Part shown: positions 23,698-31,624 of the stretch, piece after piece | How the letters are laid out: every line of letters begins with the position of its first letter | Position numbering within the stretch: position 1 is the first letter of the stretch | Source of the DNA: Schistocephalus solidus | Lineage: Eukaryota; Platyhelminthes; Cestoda; Diphyllobothriidea; Diphyllobothriidae | Assembly: GCA_017591395.1 (NCBI GenBank) | Contig: WEDG01006405.1 | Span: 45,533-109,532 of the forward strand | Reading direction: 5' to 3' | Length of the DNA stretch: 64,000 nucleotides | Position numbers and translations under genes: made by a program | Notes under the pieces: model-generated | Database searches by the model: none | What the model was told of the DNA's origin: nothing | Seen by the model: the letters and a program-made list of their open reading frames with translations, nothing else

Positions 23698-23761
23698 CTG
23701 GGATTCGAACCCGCGACCTTTGGTATTTGAGTCGAACGCTCTACCATTGAGCCACGGGCTC
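23698..23761 (-). ncRNA. tRNA-like module with A and B boxes, unit 1
   Basis: Sense strand begins GAGCCCG and contains TGGCTCAATGG, a perfect fit to the RNA polymerase III A-box consensus, and GGTTCGAATCC, a perfect B box. The D-arm pairs (GCTC/GAGC) and the T-loop is canonical. The anticodon stem does not pair and the acceptor 3' strand is missing, so this is a tRNA-derived promoter module and not a working tRNA. Confidence 0.85.
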
Positions 23762-23928
23762 GTTGCTTTTGTCGGTTGCGATCGGGAATATGATGATAGT
23801 GTGGCTCACCGATCTGCTTAAGGAACATGTATGTTCCGTTGTGCCCTGGAGCTCAGACTAGAGCCCTCACAGGCAGTCGCATAGCGACGTGTAGCATATG
23901 ATGAAATGGAACCGACAAAGACAAGGGA

Positions 23929-23973
23929 GACCGGAATGGCCATTTCTGGCTTATTAGCCGTCATCAGCCAGTC
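23929..23973 (-). ncRNA. Hammerhead ribozyme motif, array unit 2
   Basis: Identical in arms, core and palindrome to unit 1, exactly 301 bp further on. Cleavage at both sites would release an RNA of about 300 nt with the tRNA-like module near its middle. Confidence 0.75.
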
Positions 23974-23998
23974 ATACCCAATCCCAAGTGTGGAACAC

Positions 23999-24062
23999 CT
24001 GGGATTCGAACCCGCGACCTTTGGTATTTGAGTCGAACGCTCTACCATTGAGCCACGGGCTC
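23999..24062 (-). ncRNA. tRNA-like module with A and B boxes, unit 2
   Basis: Same A box, B box and D-arm as unit 1, so every complete unit carries its own internal polymerase III-type promoter. Confidence 0.85.
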
Positions 24063-24228
24063 GTTGTTTGTCGGTTGCGATCGGGAATATGATGATAGTG
24101 TGGGGCTCACCGATCTGCTTAAGGAACATGTATGTTCCGTTGTGCCCTGAGCTCAGACTAGAGCCCTCACAGGCAGTCGCATAGCGACGTGTAGCATATG
24201 ATGAATGGAACCGACAAAGACAAGGGGA

Positions 24229-24273
24229 GACCGGAATGGCCATTTCTGGCTTATTAGCCGTCATCAGCCAGTC
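24229..24273 (-). ncRNA. Hammerhead ribozyme motif, array unit 3
   Basis: Third array copy; arms, CTGATGA core, stem II and GAAA unchanged. Its unit is cut at 24,310 within the adjoining tRNA-like part. Confidence 0.75.
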
Positions 24274-24401
24274 ATACCCAATCCCAAGTGTGGAACACCT
24301 GGGATTCGAGTTCCAGGGCACAACGGAACATAAATGTTCCTTAAGCAGATCGGTGAGCCACACACTATCATCATATTCCCGATCGCAACCGACAAAGCAA
24401 C

Positions 24402-24465
24402 GAGCCCGTGGCTTAATGGTAGAGCGTTCGACTCAAATACCAAAGGTCGCGGGTTCGAATCTCAG
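24402..24465 (+). ncRNA. tRNA-like module, inverted copy
   Basis: A box TGGCTTAATGG and B box GGTTCGAATCT; each differs by one base from the array copies. D-arm pairing is weakened by the C-to-T change. Confidence 0.8.
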
Positions 24466-24490
24466 GTGTTCCACACTTGGGATTGGGTAT

Positions 24491-24535
24491 GACTGGCTGA
24501 TGACGGCTAATAAGCCAGAAATGGCCATTCGGTCT
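24491..24535 (+). ncRNA. Hammerhead motif, inverted copy
   Basis: CTGATGA core, GGCT/AGCC stem II, GAAA and ATGGCCAT intact. One C is lost after the cleavage site, so stem I is GACTGG against CGGTC. Confidence 0.7.
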
Positions 24536-24667
24536 CCTTGTCTTTGTCGGTTCCATTATCAACATATACACGTCGCTATGCGACTGCTCTGTGAGTACTC
24601 TAGTCTGAGTTCCAGGGCAAACAACGGAACATAAATGTTCCTTAAGCAGATCGGTGAGCCACACACT

Positions 24668-24668
<1 letters not shown>

Positions 24669-24728
<60 letters not shown>

Positions 24729-24757
24729 TATATATATATATATATATATATTTCCCA
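24669..24757. repeat. Long (TA)n microsatellite
   Basis: Roughly 85 bp of TA dinucleotides, interrupted once by 'tgc'. Read-through frames of alternating Tyr-Ile here are not genes. Confidence 0.95.
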
Positions 24758-24838
24758 TATATATAAGAAGTGGAAAGACGGCATCCCAAGAAATAAAGTT
24801 GAAGTTGAATACGTTCTATGGGAAATGGAGCTTTATTG

Positions 24839-24880
24839 TGTAAATGTTCAACACCGGTTCTCCGGGTCGTCGTTAGACAG
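24839..24880 (-). ncRNA. Hammerhead-like motif, PLE subfamily 2, inactive copy
   Basis: Core reads CTAACGA (the conserved G is changed) and GAAA has become GAAC. Stem II with CCGG/CCGG is kept. Confidence 0.5.
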
Positions 24881-24994
24881 GACAGGCTGATACACACGGC
24901 GGCCGCTCAATGGTGCCAATGTTCACGCCAGTATCGATTTTTTTCGCGTGATAACGATGTCAACTGTTTTTGGTCACATTTCCTGCCCGCCTGC

Positions 24995-25033
24995 GTCTGA
25001 CGACGACCCGGAGAACCGGTGTTGAAAATTTAC
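24995..25033 (+). ncRNA. Minimal hammerhead motif, PLE subfamily 2
   Basis: CTGACGA core, extra C, stem II (GAC/GTT plus CCGG/CCGG, loop AGAA, bulged T), GAAA and palindromic AATT. Every stem II position that differs from PLE-B still pairs, which is strong evidence for a conserved RNA fold. Confidence 0.65.
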
Positions 25034-25097
25034 ACAATAAAGCTCCATTTCCCATAGAACGTATTCAACTTCTATATATATATCTATATATCTATAT

Positions 25098-26435
25098 AGA
25101 AAAGACGAAATTCTTTGGGAATAAATCGAAACTTTAATGCGTAAATGTTCGAGACTGGTCCCCCAGCTCGTCTTCAGACTACGGGCAGTGTACAGGAACA
25201 ATAAATCAATTAACCATGTTAAACAAAGGATTCTGAGATTGGGCAAAATCCGCACCAATAGGCTTTGATTGTATTTCATCATCCCGTCGTGATTGGTTTT
25301 GGGCGTTTGAATTTTTCTTTAACGATTTTGTATGTGGCATCCAAATCGATATGCCGGTTGATGCATGCCTCATCTGAGTGCATTGCTTCCAGGAATTCAC
25401 GGCCTTTTCTGATTGGGCAGATGCCAACAATCCGTGTATTCTCCCATGCAAATTTATGTCCGGTTTCCAGTGTATGCATAGCCACTTGGGATAAATGCTC
25501 TCGTCTTCTAACCGCCAACTGATGTTCGTGTAGGCGGGTTGAGACAGATTTCCCAGTTTGGCCACAATAAACGGCATTACAACTGGAACATGGAATTTTG
25601 TAGACAACACCTTTTTTATCAAGGTAGCTAACCCTGTCCTTAGGGTGTACAAGCTGTGAGCGTAAAGTAGATGTAGGGTGGTGTGCTACTTGTATCTGGT
25701 GTTTTTTAAGCTGTCTTTCGACAAGCTCAGATACATTTTTAATGTACGGGAGAGTTCGCCAGGTCATTGTTTTGGGTGCCTGGGTGGCCGTGTTGTTTGA
25801 AATACCCTTCTCTTTGGATTCTTGTCGCTTTAGACAACGATACACGAAGTCACGGGGGTATCCATTTTTTGAGAGCAAGTTAAAGAGGTATATCATTTCT
25901 GCTCGATCACTTTCTTCATCAGAGCAGTGTGTTTTGGCTCGATTTAGGAGACTGTAGACAGAACTCCTTTTTTGAGAGATAGGATGATTACTCTCAAAGT
26001 GTAGGATGACCTCAGAATATGTTTCTTTGCGGTAAACTGAGGTGTGGAGTGATCCATCAGTTTTCCGCTGTACGAGGACATCCAGAAATGGGAGTTGTCC
26101 ATCAGCTTCCGTCTCGAACGTAAATTCAATTCCTGGAAATGTTGAGTTTAGATTTTTGTGGAGCAGGTCTAATAGTTCTTTCTTGACGATGACAAATGTA
26201 TCATCAACGTATCGCAACCACAATTTTGGTTTAACACCACGGAGAGCTATCGATTTCAATTTCTGCATTACAGCTTCAGCCAGGAAGCCGGATATGGGCG
26301 ACCCCATAGGGGCTCCTTTAAGTTGTTGATAGCATTGGCCGGAGAAGGAAAAATTGGTTTCTAGACAAAGGTATAGGAGTTGGAGATAAGCATCGGCAGG
26401 TACATCAGTGACGTAGGCGTGGAGTAGTTCTTCGG
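25098..26435 (-). mobile_element. Penelope-like element C, 5'-truncated
   Basis: Same subfamily as PLE-B, on the minus strand. The 3' end at 25,098 abuts a TA-rich tract; the 5' end is cut inside the RT palm at about 26,435, where it joins a tRNA/hammerhead repeat. Unlike PLE-B the frame is open throughout. A hammerhead motif lies at 25,139-25,179 (core CTGAAGA, which fits CTGANGA, but GAAC instead of GAAA). Confidence 0.9.
25139..25179 (-). ncRNA. Hammerhead-like motif of PLE-C
   Basis: Core CTGAAGA fits the consensus and the stem II arms GAG/CTC and CTGG/CCAG pair. The GAAA element reads GAAC, so activity is doubtful. Confidence 0.5.
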
Positions 26436-26559
26436 TGAGCCCCACACTATCATCATATTCCTGATCACAACCGACAAAAACAACGAGCCCGTGGCTCAAT
26501 GGTAGAGCGTTCGACTCAAATACAAAAGATCGCGGGTTCGAATCCCAGGTGTGCCACAC
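25279..26559 (-). CDS. PLE-C RT remnant + GIY-YIG endonuclease ORF (chimeric start)
   Basis: A 426-codon open frame. Residues 1 to about 42 are read from the antisense of the adjoining tRNA/hammerhead repeat. The PLE part starts with EELLHAYVTD, keeps KGAPMGSPISG and LRYVDDTFVI, then the thumb and linker, and ends with a complete GIY-YIG domain: VVYKIP..C..C..VYCGQTGK, then STRLHEHQ, and the C-terminal HSDEACINRHI region. The RT fingers and the first catalytic Asp (in SFDVVSLF of PLE-B) are missing, so the RT must be dead, while the endonuclease looks intact. Two Cys between GIY and YIG are typical of PLE endonucleases. Whether the ORF is expressed is unknown. Confidence 0.85.
   Translation of the reverse strand: MWHTWDSNPRSFVFESNALPLSHGLVVFVGCDQEYDDSVGLTEELLHAYVTDVPADAYLQLLYLCLETNFSFSGQCYQQLKGAPMGSPISGFLAEAVMQKLKSIALRGVKPKLWLRYVDDTFVIVKKELLDLLHKNLNSTFPGIEFTFETEADGQLPFLDVLVQRKTDGSLHTSVYRKETYSEVILHFESNHPISQKRSSVYSLLNRAKTHCSDEESDRAEMIYLFNLLSKNGYPRDFVYRCLKRQESKEKGISNNTATQAPKTMTWRTLPYIKNVSELVERQLKKHQIQVAHHPTSTLRSQLVHPKDRVSYLDKKGVVYKIPCSSCNAVYCGQTGKSVSTRLHEHQLAVRRREHLSQVAMHTLETGHKFAWENTRIVGICPIRKGREFLEAMHSDEACINRHIDLDATYKIVKEKFKRPKPITTG
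26485..26549 (+). ncRNA. tRNA-like module with A and B boxes
   Basis: TGGCTCAATGG and GGTTCGAATCC are both perfect; D-arm paired. The anticodon-arm region differs slightly from the array copies (aatacaaaaga). Confidence 0.85.
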
Positions 26560-26573
26560 TTGGGATTGGGTAT

Positions 26574-26618
26574 GACTGGCTGATGACGGCTAATAAGCCA
26601 GAAATGGCAATTCCGGTC
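26574..26618 (+). ncRNA. Hammerhead motif of the PLE-C-linked repeat
   Basis: GACTGG/CCGGTC stem I, CTGATGA, GGCT/AGCC and GAAA intact. One C-to-A change makes stem III non-palindromic. Confidence 0.7.
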
Positions 26619-26635
26619 TCCCTTGTCTTTGCCCT

Positions 26636-27238
26636 GTGCAATCGCGTACAGCAATCTGCTGGCAAGGACGCTAAGAGCATTGGTGACTAATCCTTGTCAG
26701 AAAACTGATCACACCACCAGAGGCCAACAGATTTCGCATGGCGTTTGATAAGTCGAGCGCAAATCACAGTATGCAAAGAGAGGTCTGATGGAAGCCGAAA
26801 TATGTGTGCTGTTTTAAATGGGGCCTTGTCCAACGTTTGGAAATCGTCAGATTGATCTAATGATAACCTGATCACCCGCTGTACTGGTAAGAGTAAGGTC
26901 TAAAAATCGATCTCCCAAAATACCTGCCAACGAAGTGTCGTGAGATGCTGGCTGATTTGTTTTCAGTGCGGACTAGCTCATCAGCGAGACCGAGTCAGTG
27001 GAGCACGATGCGATGGGATGCGGGGAAAAAGACTTTCTTTTATCTACAGACCAAAGTATGCCACCTCTAGAGCAAAAACGCACGGTGATGGTATTGTGCG
27101 ATTGCAGACGTTTTATAGCTGTAAGGTGATAGTAATTTCGAAAGAGAATGCGCGCGGCTGTCGCCCGACGCCCAAAACGCGATGAGTTTACTTCCTACGT
27201 GAGCAATTGGCGCGCACAAAAAGGCCTACAAGCCCTCT

Positions 27239-27293
<55 letters not shown>

Positions 27294-27602
27294 GAACTTG
27301 ATTGGAGAAGGTCAGAAGCACAAAGTGCGGATTTATGTACTAAGACAGGTTGCAACATCGGCACTCCTAAGGTGTGTACCCTGGGCGACCTTGAAATGGC
27401 TTGCTGGCGCTGGATGCCCGCACTTGGACCACACAAACTGGGCACTAAGCCAGAAAACCGCAAAAGTGAAAACGTTTTAGATAATTAAATATCAAGAGAG
27501 GATTTGGAGGGGAAACGAGGCGGATAGCACGGTACGAAGAGGCAACAGGGCAGGGGAGAGAAGAGTGGGGAACTGGTGTTTCCGGTGCTGGTACTGCTTT
27601 TA
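26636..27602. other. Intron 5, right part; GA-rich microsatellite
   Basis: No gene recognised. A (GAAA)n/(GA)n microsatellite lies at 27,240-27,292; frames reading Arg-Glu or Leu-Ser repeats through it are artefacts. Confidence 0.6.
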
Positions 27603-27608
27603 ACTTAC

Positions 27609-27867
27609 TTTTATTGCGTCTGTAGAATATGCAGCCGTGTATTTCCAAAGTGATCTCCACAATGAATTGGAAGATGACGAAGAAGATGAGAATCCAGAGG
27701 GGATAGTTTAGCGTCCTCAAGTGAACCCCAGCAGCTGGCAACCTTAGTCCCAACATCATCGTAGGGATAGAGAGGCAGTGTGCGAACGTGCCAATGAAGA
27801 AGTGGATCCAGTTGAAATATGGTCTGTGCTTGCTGTTTGGATGACAACGGCAGAACGAGGTGAGAGG
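27609..27867 (-). CDS. Ferric reductase-like gene, exon 5 (end of cytochrome b561 core)
   Basis: Acceptor cttgtag and donor gtaagt frame 259 bases: 86 codons plus one base. It begins PLTSFCRCHPNSKHRPYF, continues with NWIHFFIGTFAHCLSIP and ends with a membrane helix YPLWILIFFVIFQFIVEI followed by HGCIFYRRNK. The motif 'P..R..FNW.H...G' is the signature of the second half of FRRS1-type cytochrome b561 domains; His339 (in NWIH) is a predicted haem ligand. It follows exon 4 in phase 0 so that the helix-loop-helix of the core is rebuilt. The basic RRNK marks the cytoplasmic side. Confidence 0.9.
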
Positions 27868-28109
27868 CTACAAGCAGAGGAGGTAGATCATGGAAAAACA
27901 CCTGTACTTTTAAGAGCAAAAAAATGTGTGCAAATCAAAGGATGAAAAAATAAAATACTATGACTACCTGTCCGTGTATTCTCTGCTACCTAAAACGCCA
28001 ATCAGAGGCGGCTCAATGTTGCCTATGTACGTGCTTACTCCCGGAGAACCCAAACAGAAACAGCCGAGTCGGGTTGAGCGTACCGCATGCCATGTCTAAA
28101 CTTTCCTCG

Positions 28110-28395
28110 AACTACATACAACAGACGGGAAGCACGCATAGATCACGCATCCACGAACCTAAGCTGGCTGTGAGACGGGGTAACGAATTGTCAAAAGTGA
28201 CTGCACACGCCTGCAACCCAGGTCACGAGTCTAACATCCCAGTCAAACGAAAAAATCGTGCATGACAGAATCAAGACAAGCTGAGAATTGATAGAAGACT
28301 GGTCATCAGATGAGAACTCATTCAATCGATACATCGATCTGGCGCTGACATACAGAGTCCTACGCAATCACCTCCGGATTCTCGTTAGGGATGTT
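28110..28395 (+). pseudogene. Ancient PLE GIY-YIG relic
   Basis: Plus-strand translation gives YIQQTGSTHRSRIHEPKLAVRR and then HACNPGHE, matching the PLE endonuclease pattern YCGQTGKSVSTRLHEHQLAVRR and HTLETGHK. Further on, in another frame, DENSFNRYIDLALTYRV matches the DEACINRHIDLDATYKI region. It is more diverged than all other PLE copies here. Confidence 0.7.
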
Positions 28396-28897
28396 TAATT
28401 GCCCCTATAACTGTTACTTATTTTTGTTGCCGCTTTTATCTCTGACAATAGACTCCAGTAGGAGTTTGAAAGTTCGGACAAATAAAGGCATGACTCCGGC
28501 GAACGAACAGCTTTCTCGTTCACCTGGAATGCAAACATTCGCCTCAATTCATGAGAGATGGTAGCAACAGATATCAAAAACTGATGACTATCGACAATTA
28601 CCAGTAATTTACTATAATGTAAGATTAATGCAATTTTCTCATATGGGGCGAAGGAGATAAGAAGGGTGAAAGAAGGAAGTCGCTGTCGATAGAGAAAAAA
28701 ACGACGCACGCAGGATGCAGTAACCAACAGTGCAGCTCTACAAGACGCAGAAACCCAGATGGATCTTGGTGGGTTGATGATAAACTCATTGATAGAGGGT
28801 GCCACGCAACACAGTCTCAATGTCACATGCCATCCAGACAGCCTTCATAGGTTTTAATGAAGATCTCTGCTCTAGGATGTTGAAACATTTGTTATAC

Positions 28898-29060
28898 CGA
28901 CCTGGAGACGGTGGACAGTCTTGAAAGAGTTGCAAGAAGAACCACCGATATGGTCCGGGGGATCAAAGTTCCCCGCCATATGCCACACGCCTAACACGTC
29001 TAAAGTGCGCAGAGATCGTTTAAGAGCATTTCGTGTTGTGCGGAAATCGGATTACAGCCT
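28898..29060 (+). pseudogene. LINE RT C-terminal relic
   Basis: Plus-strand translation reads DLETVDSLERVARRTTDMVRGIK, the 'LE.VQRRAT..V.G' motif found after the RT domain of CR1/Jockey-group LINEs, followed by stops. The only LINE relic here on the plus strand. Confidence 0.6.
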
Positions 29061-30464
29061 GAGATTTTTTGGTGGAGTTTACTAGCATAGTCACACTCAA
29101 AGGCCACCCAGTCTTATGTCACTATGTCATCCAGGTGGGTGGAACAGCAAGTTATTTAAGAAGTGATCTCCCGGATGGGCTCGAGGAGGAGGCTTGTTTG
29201 ACAGCAAGAAGTAGGCGACGTTATGGATCGCTACTCTCACCTGTAGGAAGCCAGAATCACCTCATTGTGTGGGTTCGTCGACAATCGGTCCAGTTCTGGG
29301 TCCTCCTGTAAAAAGCGCTTGCCTTAGAGAAGGACCTAACCGATCATGTCTCTATTTGACTAGTAGCGACTTCTGTGTAGTGGTTGAGGTTAGAATTTCC
29401 GCTAGTCTCCAAAATGCATGCTCGAATAGGTGGAGGCGCCAATTCGTGACGCGTGCTGCAACGAGCAAGGACTGTAGGCGAAACAGCCACCCACTAAGGT
29501 ATTCAGGCTGCAGCCTTCGTCCGAAGGTGCTGGAAGGACTCAATAAGATGGAAAGCAAAATGAATTCATTTCGAAGATGCCTTGTGAATTGTGAACTTGA
29601 AAATAGTTGGGCTGTTTAAACCATACAACTGCGGTCACATGGTCGTCCTATTTTCACACAAGTTCAATACCAATTTCTGTTGCAGAAATCGCTTTCTACA
29701 CTCATATTTGCAAAGGTGCTTGCTTTGGTCTGGGTGCGGAAATGTCCCTCGCCATTTTCATTCCCAGAAAACACGATGAAGTGATAGAAGTACGATCACT
29801 GGAGTGGCCTCACGTCCACTGACCGGGTGTTCTCTGCCATGCCTGCATGCATGCAGTCAATGAGGTAACCGCCTTGGCCCACTCTCACACAATTTTCGGT
29901 AGAATCCAGAGACTTTGCGATACCGTAGCGAAATTATTCCGTTTTTGCTAAGCTCTACTTCTTGTGCTCACATTCAGGACGCCTGGGGTGATCCTCGTTC
30001 AATACACTTTCCTTTAGATAGAAGCGCGTAACGGGTCATCCTACTGAGTGAAAAGAAGGCAACGTTGCCGACATCATGATGAAATGTCTGGACCCACTTG
30101 TACAGAAAGGAGGGTTTAGGGGTTGTTGGTTGTGCAGCTGCATTCGGACATGCAATACGGTGATAAAAAGACTTTTTCATAGGGCGCGCAAGAAAGAAGA
30201 AGTGCTAACCCAGTACTACAAGATGGTAAGATGTTTCTGTGGCTGTTATAATTCACAGCAGTCCTGCAACCGTAAGAACTGTGTTCCATGTCGTCAAAGT
30301 CTATACTGCGCTTGAACAGCTGCTCCAGGCGCTGGCAAAGCTTCGATCGTATGCCTGAATGTTTCGCTCGTGGACAATTAGGTACGCATCAAGTGCGGCA
30401 CCTGAAAGAATTAATATTCTTGTAATAACAGAGTGAGTGGGGCACCGACCGCTTGAGTTACGGG

Positions 30465-30545
30465 GCATATGCGTCCCGTTGGATATGACTGTCTGATGAC
30501 GGCTTATACGCCAGAAATGGCCATTTCAGTCTGTTTTGTCTTCCT
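30465..30545 (+). repeat. tRNA/hammerhead repeat, 3' fragment
   Basis: Only the ribozyme portion and short flanks remain. The copy has several substitutions relative to the 23.6-kb array, yet its ribozyme core is unchanged. Confidence 0.75.
30487..30531 (+). ncRNA. Hammerhead motif with compensatory change
   Basis: CTGATGA, GAAA and ATGGCCAT are intact. Stem I reads GACTG against CAGTC: a G-to-A change turns the G-T wobble of the array copies into a T-A pair. The first pair next to the core is T against T. Stem II reads GGCT..CGCC, with one weakened pair. Confidence 0.65.
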
Positions 30546-31290
30546 CTGCAGTTATTTTTTCCCTCTACTCTAATAACGGGAAGGTAAAGCAGTAGGGTAC
30601 TCTTAAAAAGAATGCGAACCGTGCCGTTTAGGGACTTCAGAAAAATGAGAAAATCAAAATTTTCATAGCAAGATATCTGGCCTTTCAAACATCAAATTCC
30701 AAAACGTCGTAAACTATCATGTACTGACTGCAACAAATTACAATATTTTACTCCCCCTATAAAAACTGATTATACTTATAAGGGTACCAGAGACTACTGG
30801 AAAGCATTCCGACTAAGGTACTATTGGAGGTTTCCCAACTGTGATGGGCATCTCAGAACTCGAAAACTTGTCGTTACAAGCGAACGGCGATTTCAAGGAA
30901 AGAAAGGGCGCCTGGATTGTCAGAAAAATGTTTACATTCACCTGACGTTTCGGATTCACTCTCGAGCCCCCTGGCACATAGCTTTGTCTGCTGCTGGCTC
31001 TGATTACGCCTTCAAGAGTAAAAACCGAAACACCAAGCAAATCAAATGCCCGTGTCCCCGATCGAAGATCCGACCGTTCAGCTGGAAACATTCTCGGCCA
31101 AACGCCCGCATGGCATTCTGTATTGAGTAAGAAGAGGCCATGGTACTCATCTCAGCAACAGAGTCGATTAACTACTCTTTTCAGTGGAAAATCGGTAGTG
31201 AATGCAGTCACTGAAGTGGGGCGAGAATTTGACGCCTTAGGGGTCAAACAAACCGTAACATCGATCGCACATGCAGCAGTCGGAGCTTAC

Positions 31291-31624
31291 ATTAATGAAG
31301 GCCAAACAGAGGACTATGAGACCAAGGATGGGATGGATGTAGTCGGGATAGGAGGAGAGGGTCGAATAGCCGTAGCAGAAGGCGAAGGCGAGGATGACGG
31401 CGATGCAGGTGAGGCCGACACACACGCCCATCAGGATGCGGTGCAGCTGAAACCAGACGCGTTCACCCAGGAGGCCAGAATTGGGCCACATATCCTTGTA
31501 GTAGCGAGATAGGATAACGCCCACACTGGAGCAGAACACCCACGCCAGCACCATCATGCAGCCATGCGCCTTCGCCACGCCAGACGCCCGCATCTGATCC
31601 TCTATGCGCACTCCATACAGTGGT
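31291..31624 (-). CDS. Ferric reductase-like gene, exon 4 (cytochrome b561 core)
   Basis: Acceptor cctcttacacag and donor gtaagc frame 334 bases: one base completing a Ser codon, then 111 codons. It encodes PLYGVRIEDQMRASGVAKAH and three hydrophobic helices. Three candidate haem histidines lie at conserved places: KAHGCMMVLAW (His226), FQLHRILMG (His267) and YIHPILGLIVL (His303). In cytochrome b561 proteins such His pairs hold two haems that carry electrons across the membrane. The 'AHG..M..AW' and 'HP.LG' motifs are typical of the FRRS1/DOMON-b561 family. GC content is higher than in the introns around it. The clearest exon of the window. Confidence 0.95.

Larger units (their letters stand above)
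23619..24310 (-). repeat. Tandem array of ~300-bp tRNA/hammerhead repeat
   Basis: Two full units and a third partial one, head-to-tail on the minus strand. The landmark 'caagggagac' (or its variant) starts at 23,621, 23,922 and 24,221, giving periods of 301 and about 299 bp. Sense order of a unit: leader with a short hairpin (GGAACAT..ATGTTCC type), tRNA-like module, ~25-bp spacer, hammerhead motif, then the next unit. Units 1 and 2 are nearly identical, differing by single-base indels, so amplification looks recent. The third unit breaks off inside its tRNA-like B box at 24,310, where the orientation flips. Confidence 0.92.
24311..24668 (+). repeat. tRNA/hammerhead repeat, inverted orientation
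   Basis: After the breakpoint at 24,310 the same repeat continues on the plus strand: leader (24,311-24,401), tRNA-like module (24,402-24,465, A box TGGCTTAATGG, B box with one change), hammerhead (24,491-24,535) and then about 115 bp of a following unit that ends in the (TA)n tract. The two orientations form an inverted repeat several hundred bp long. Confidence 0.9.
24797..25075. repeat. Inverted pair of PLE ends (second subfamily)
   Basis: The minus-strand segment 24,802-24,876 and the plus-strand segment 24,995-25,074 are near-perfect inverted copies of a PLE-type 3' end: stem CCGG/CCGG, GAAAATTTAC or GAACATTTAC, 'acaataaagctcc', then 'cgtattcaact'. About 120 bp separates them. They differ from the PLE-B end by many bases but keep its structure, so they mark a second PLE subfamily. 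Together they could fold as a ~75-bp hairpin. Confidence 0.8.
26434..26630 (+). repeat. tRNA/hammerhead repeat fused to PLE-C
   Basis: Copy on the plus strand: a short leader from 'cggtgagcc', tRNA-like module (26,485-26,549) with perfect A and B boxes, and a hammerhead (26,574-26,618) with intact core and stem I but a broken palindrome (TGGCAATT). It joins PLE-C at a shared CGGTG. The copy ends near 26,630, before the next unit would begin. Confidence 0.88.
27868..31290. other. Intron 4 of reductase-like gene
   Basis: About 3.4 kb holding three old repeat relics (PLE at 28.1 kb, LINE at 28.9 kb, tRNA/hammerhead repeat at 30.5 kb). The rest has only short frames with no recognised domain. 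Confidence 0.7.

Noticed and set aside
23698..24062. Functional tRNA genes
   Set aside because: A and B boxes are perfect but the anticodon stem does not pair and the acceptor stem is incomplete; these are tRNA-derived repeat modules.
23818..24363. 181-codon minus frame and 24,236-24,634 plus frame across the repeat array
   Set aside because: The proteins are internally repetitive only because the DNA is a tandem or inverted repeat; no plausible product.
23619..24668. CRISPR-like array
   Set aside because: Repeats are ~300 bp, adjacent with no unique spacers, and the genome is eukaryotic.
24654..24897. Tyr-Ile repeat frames
   Set aside because: Translation of a (TA)n microsatellite.
27188..27463. 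Ser-Leu or Arg-Glu repeat frames
   Set aside because: Translation of the (GA)n microsatellite at 27,240-27,292.
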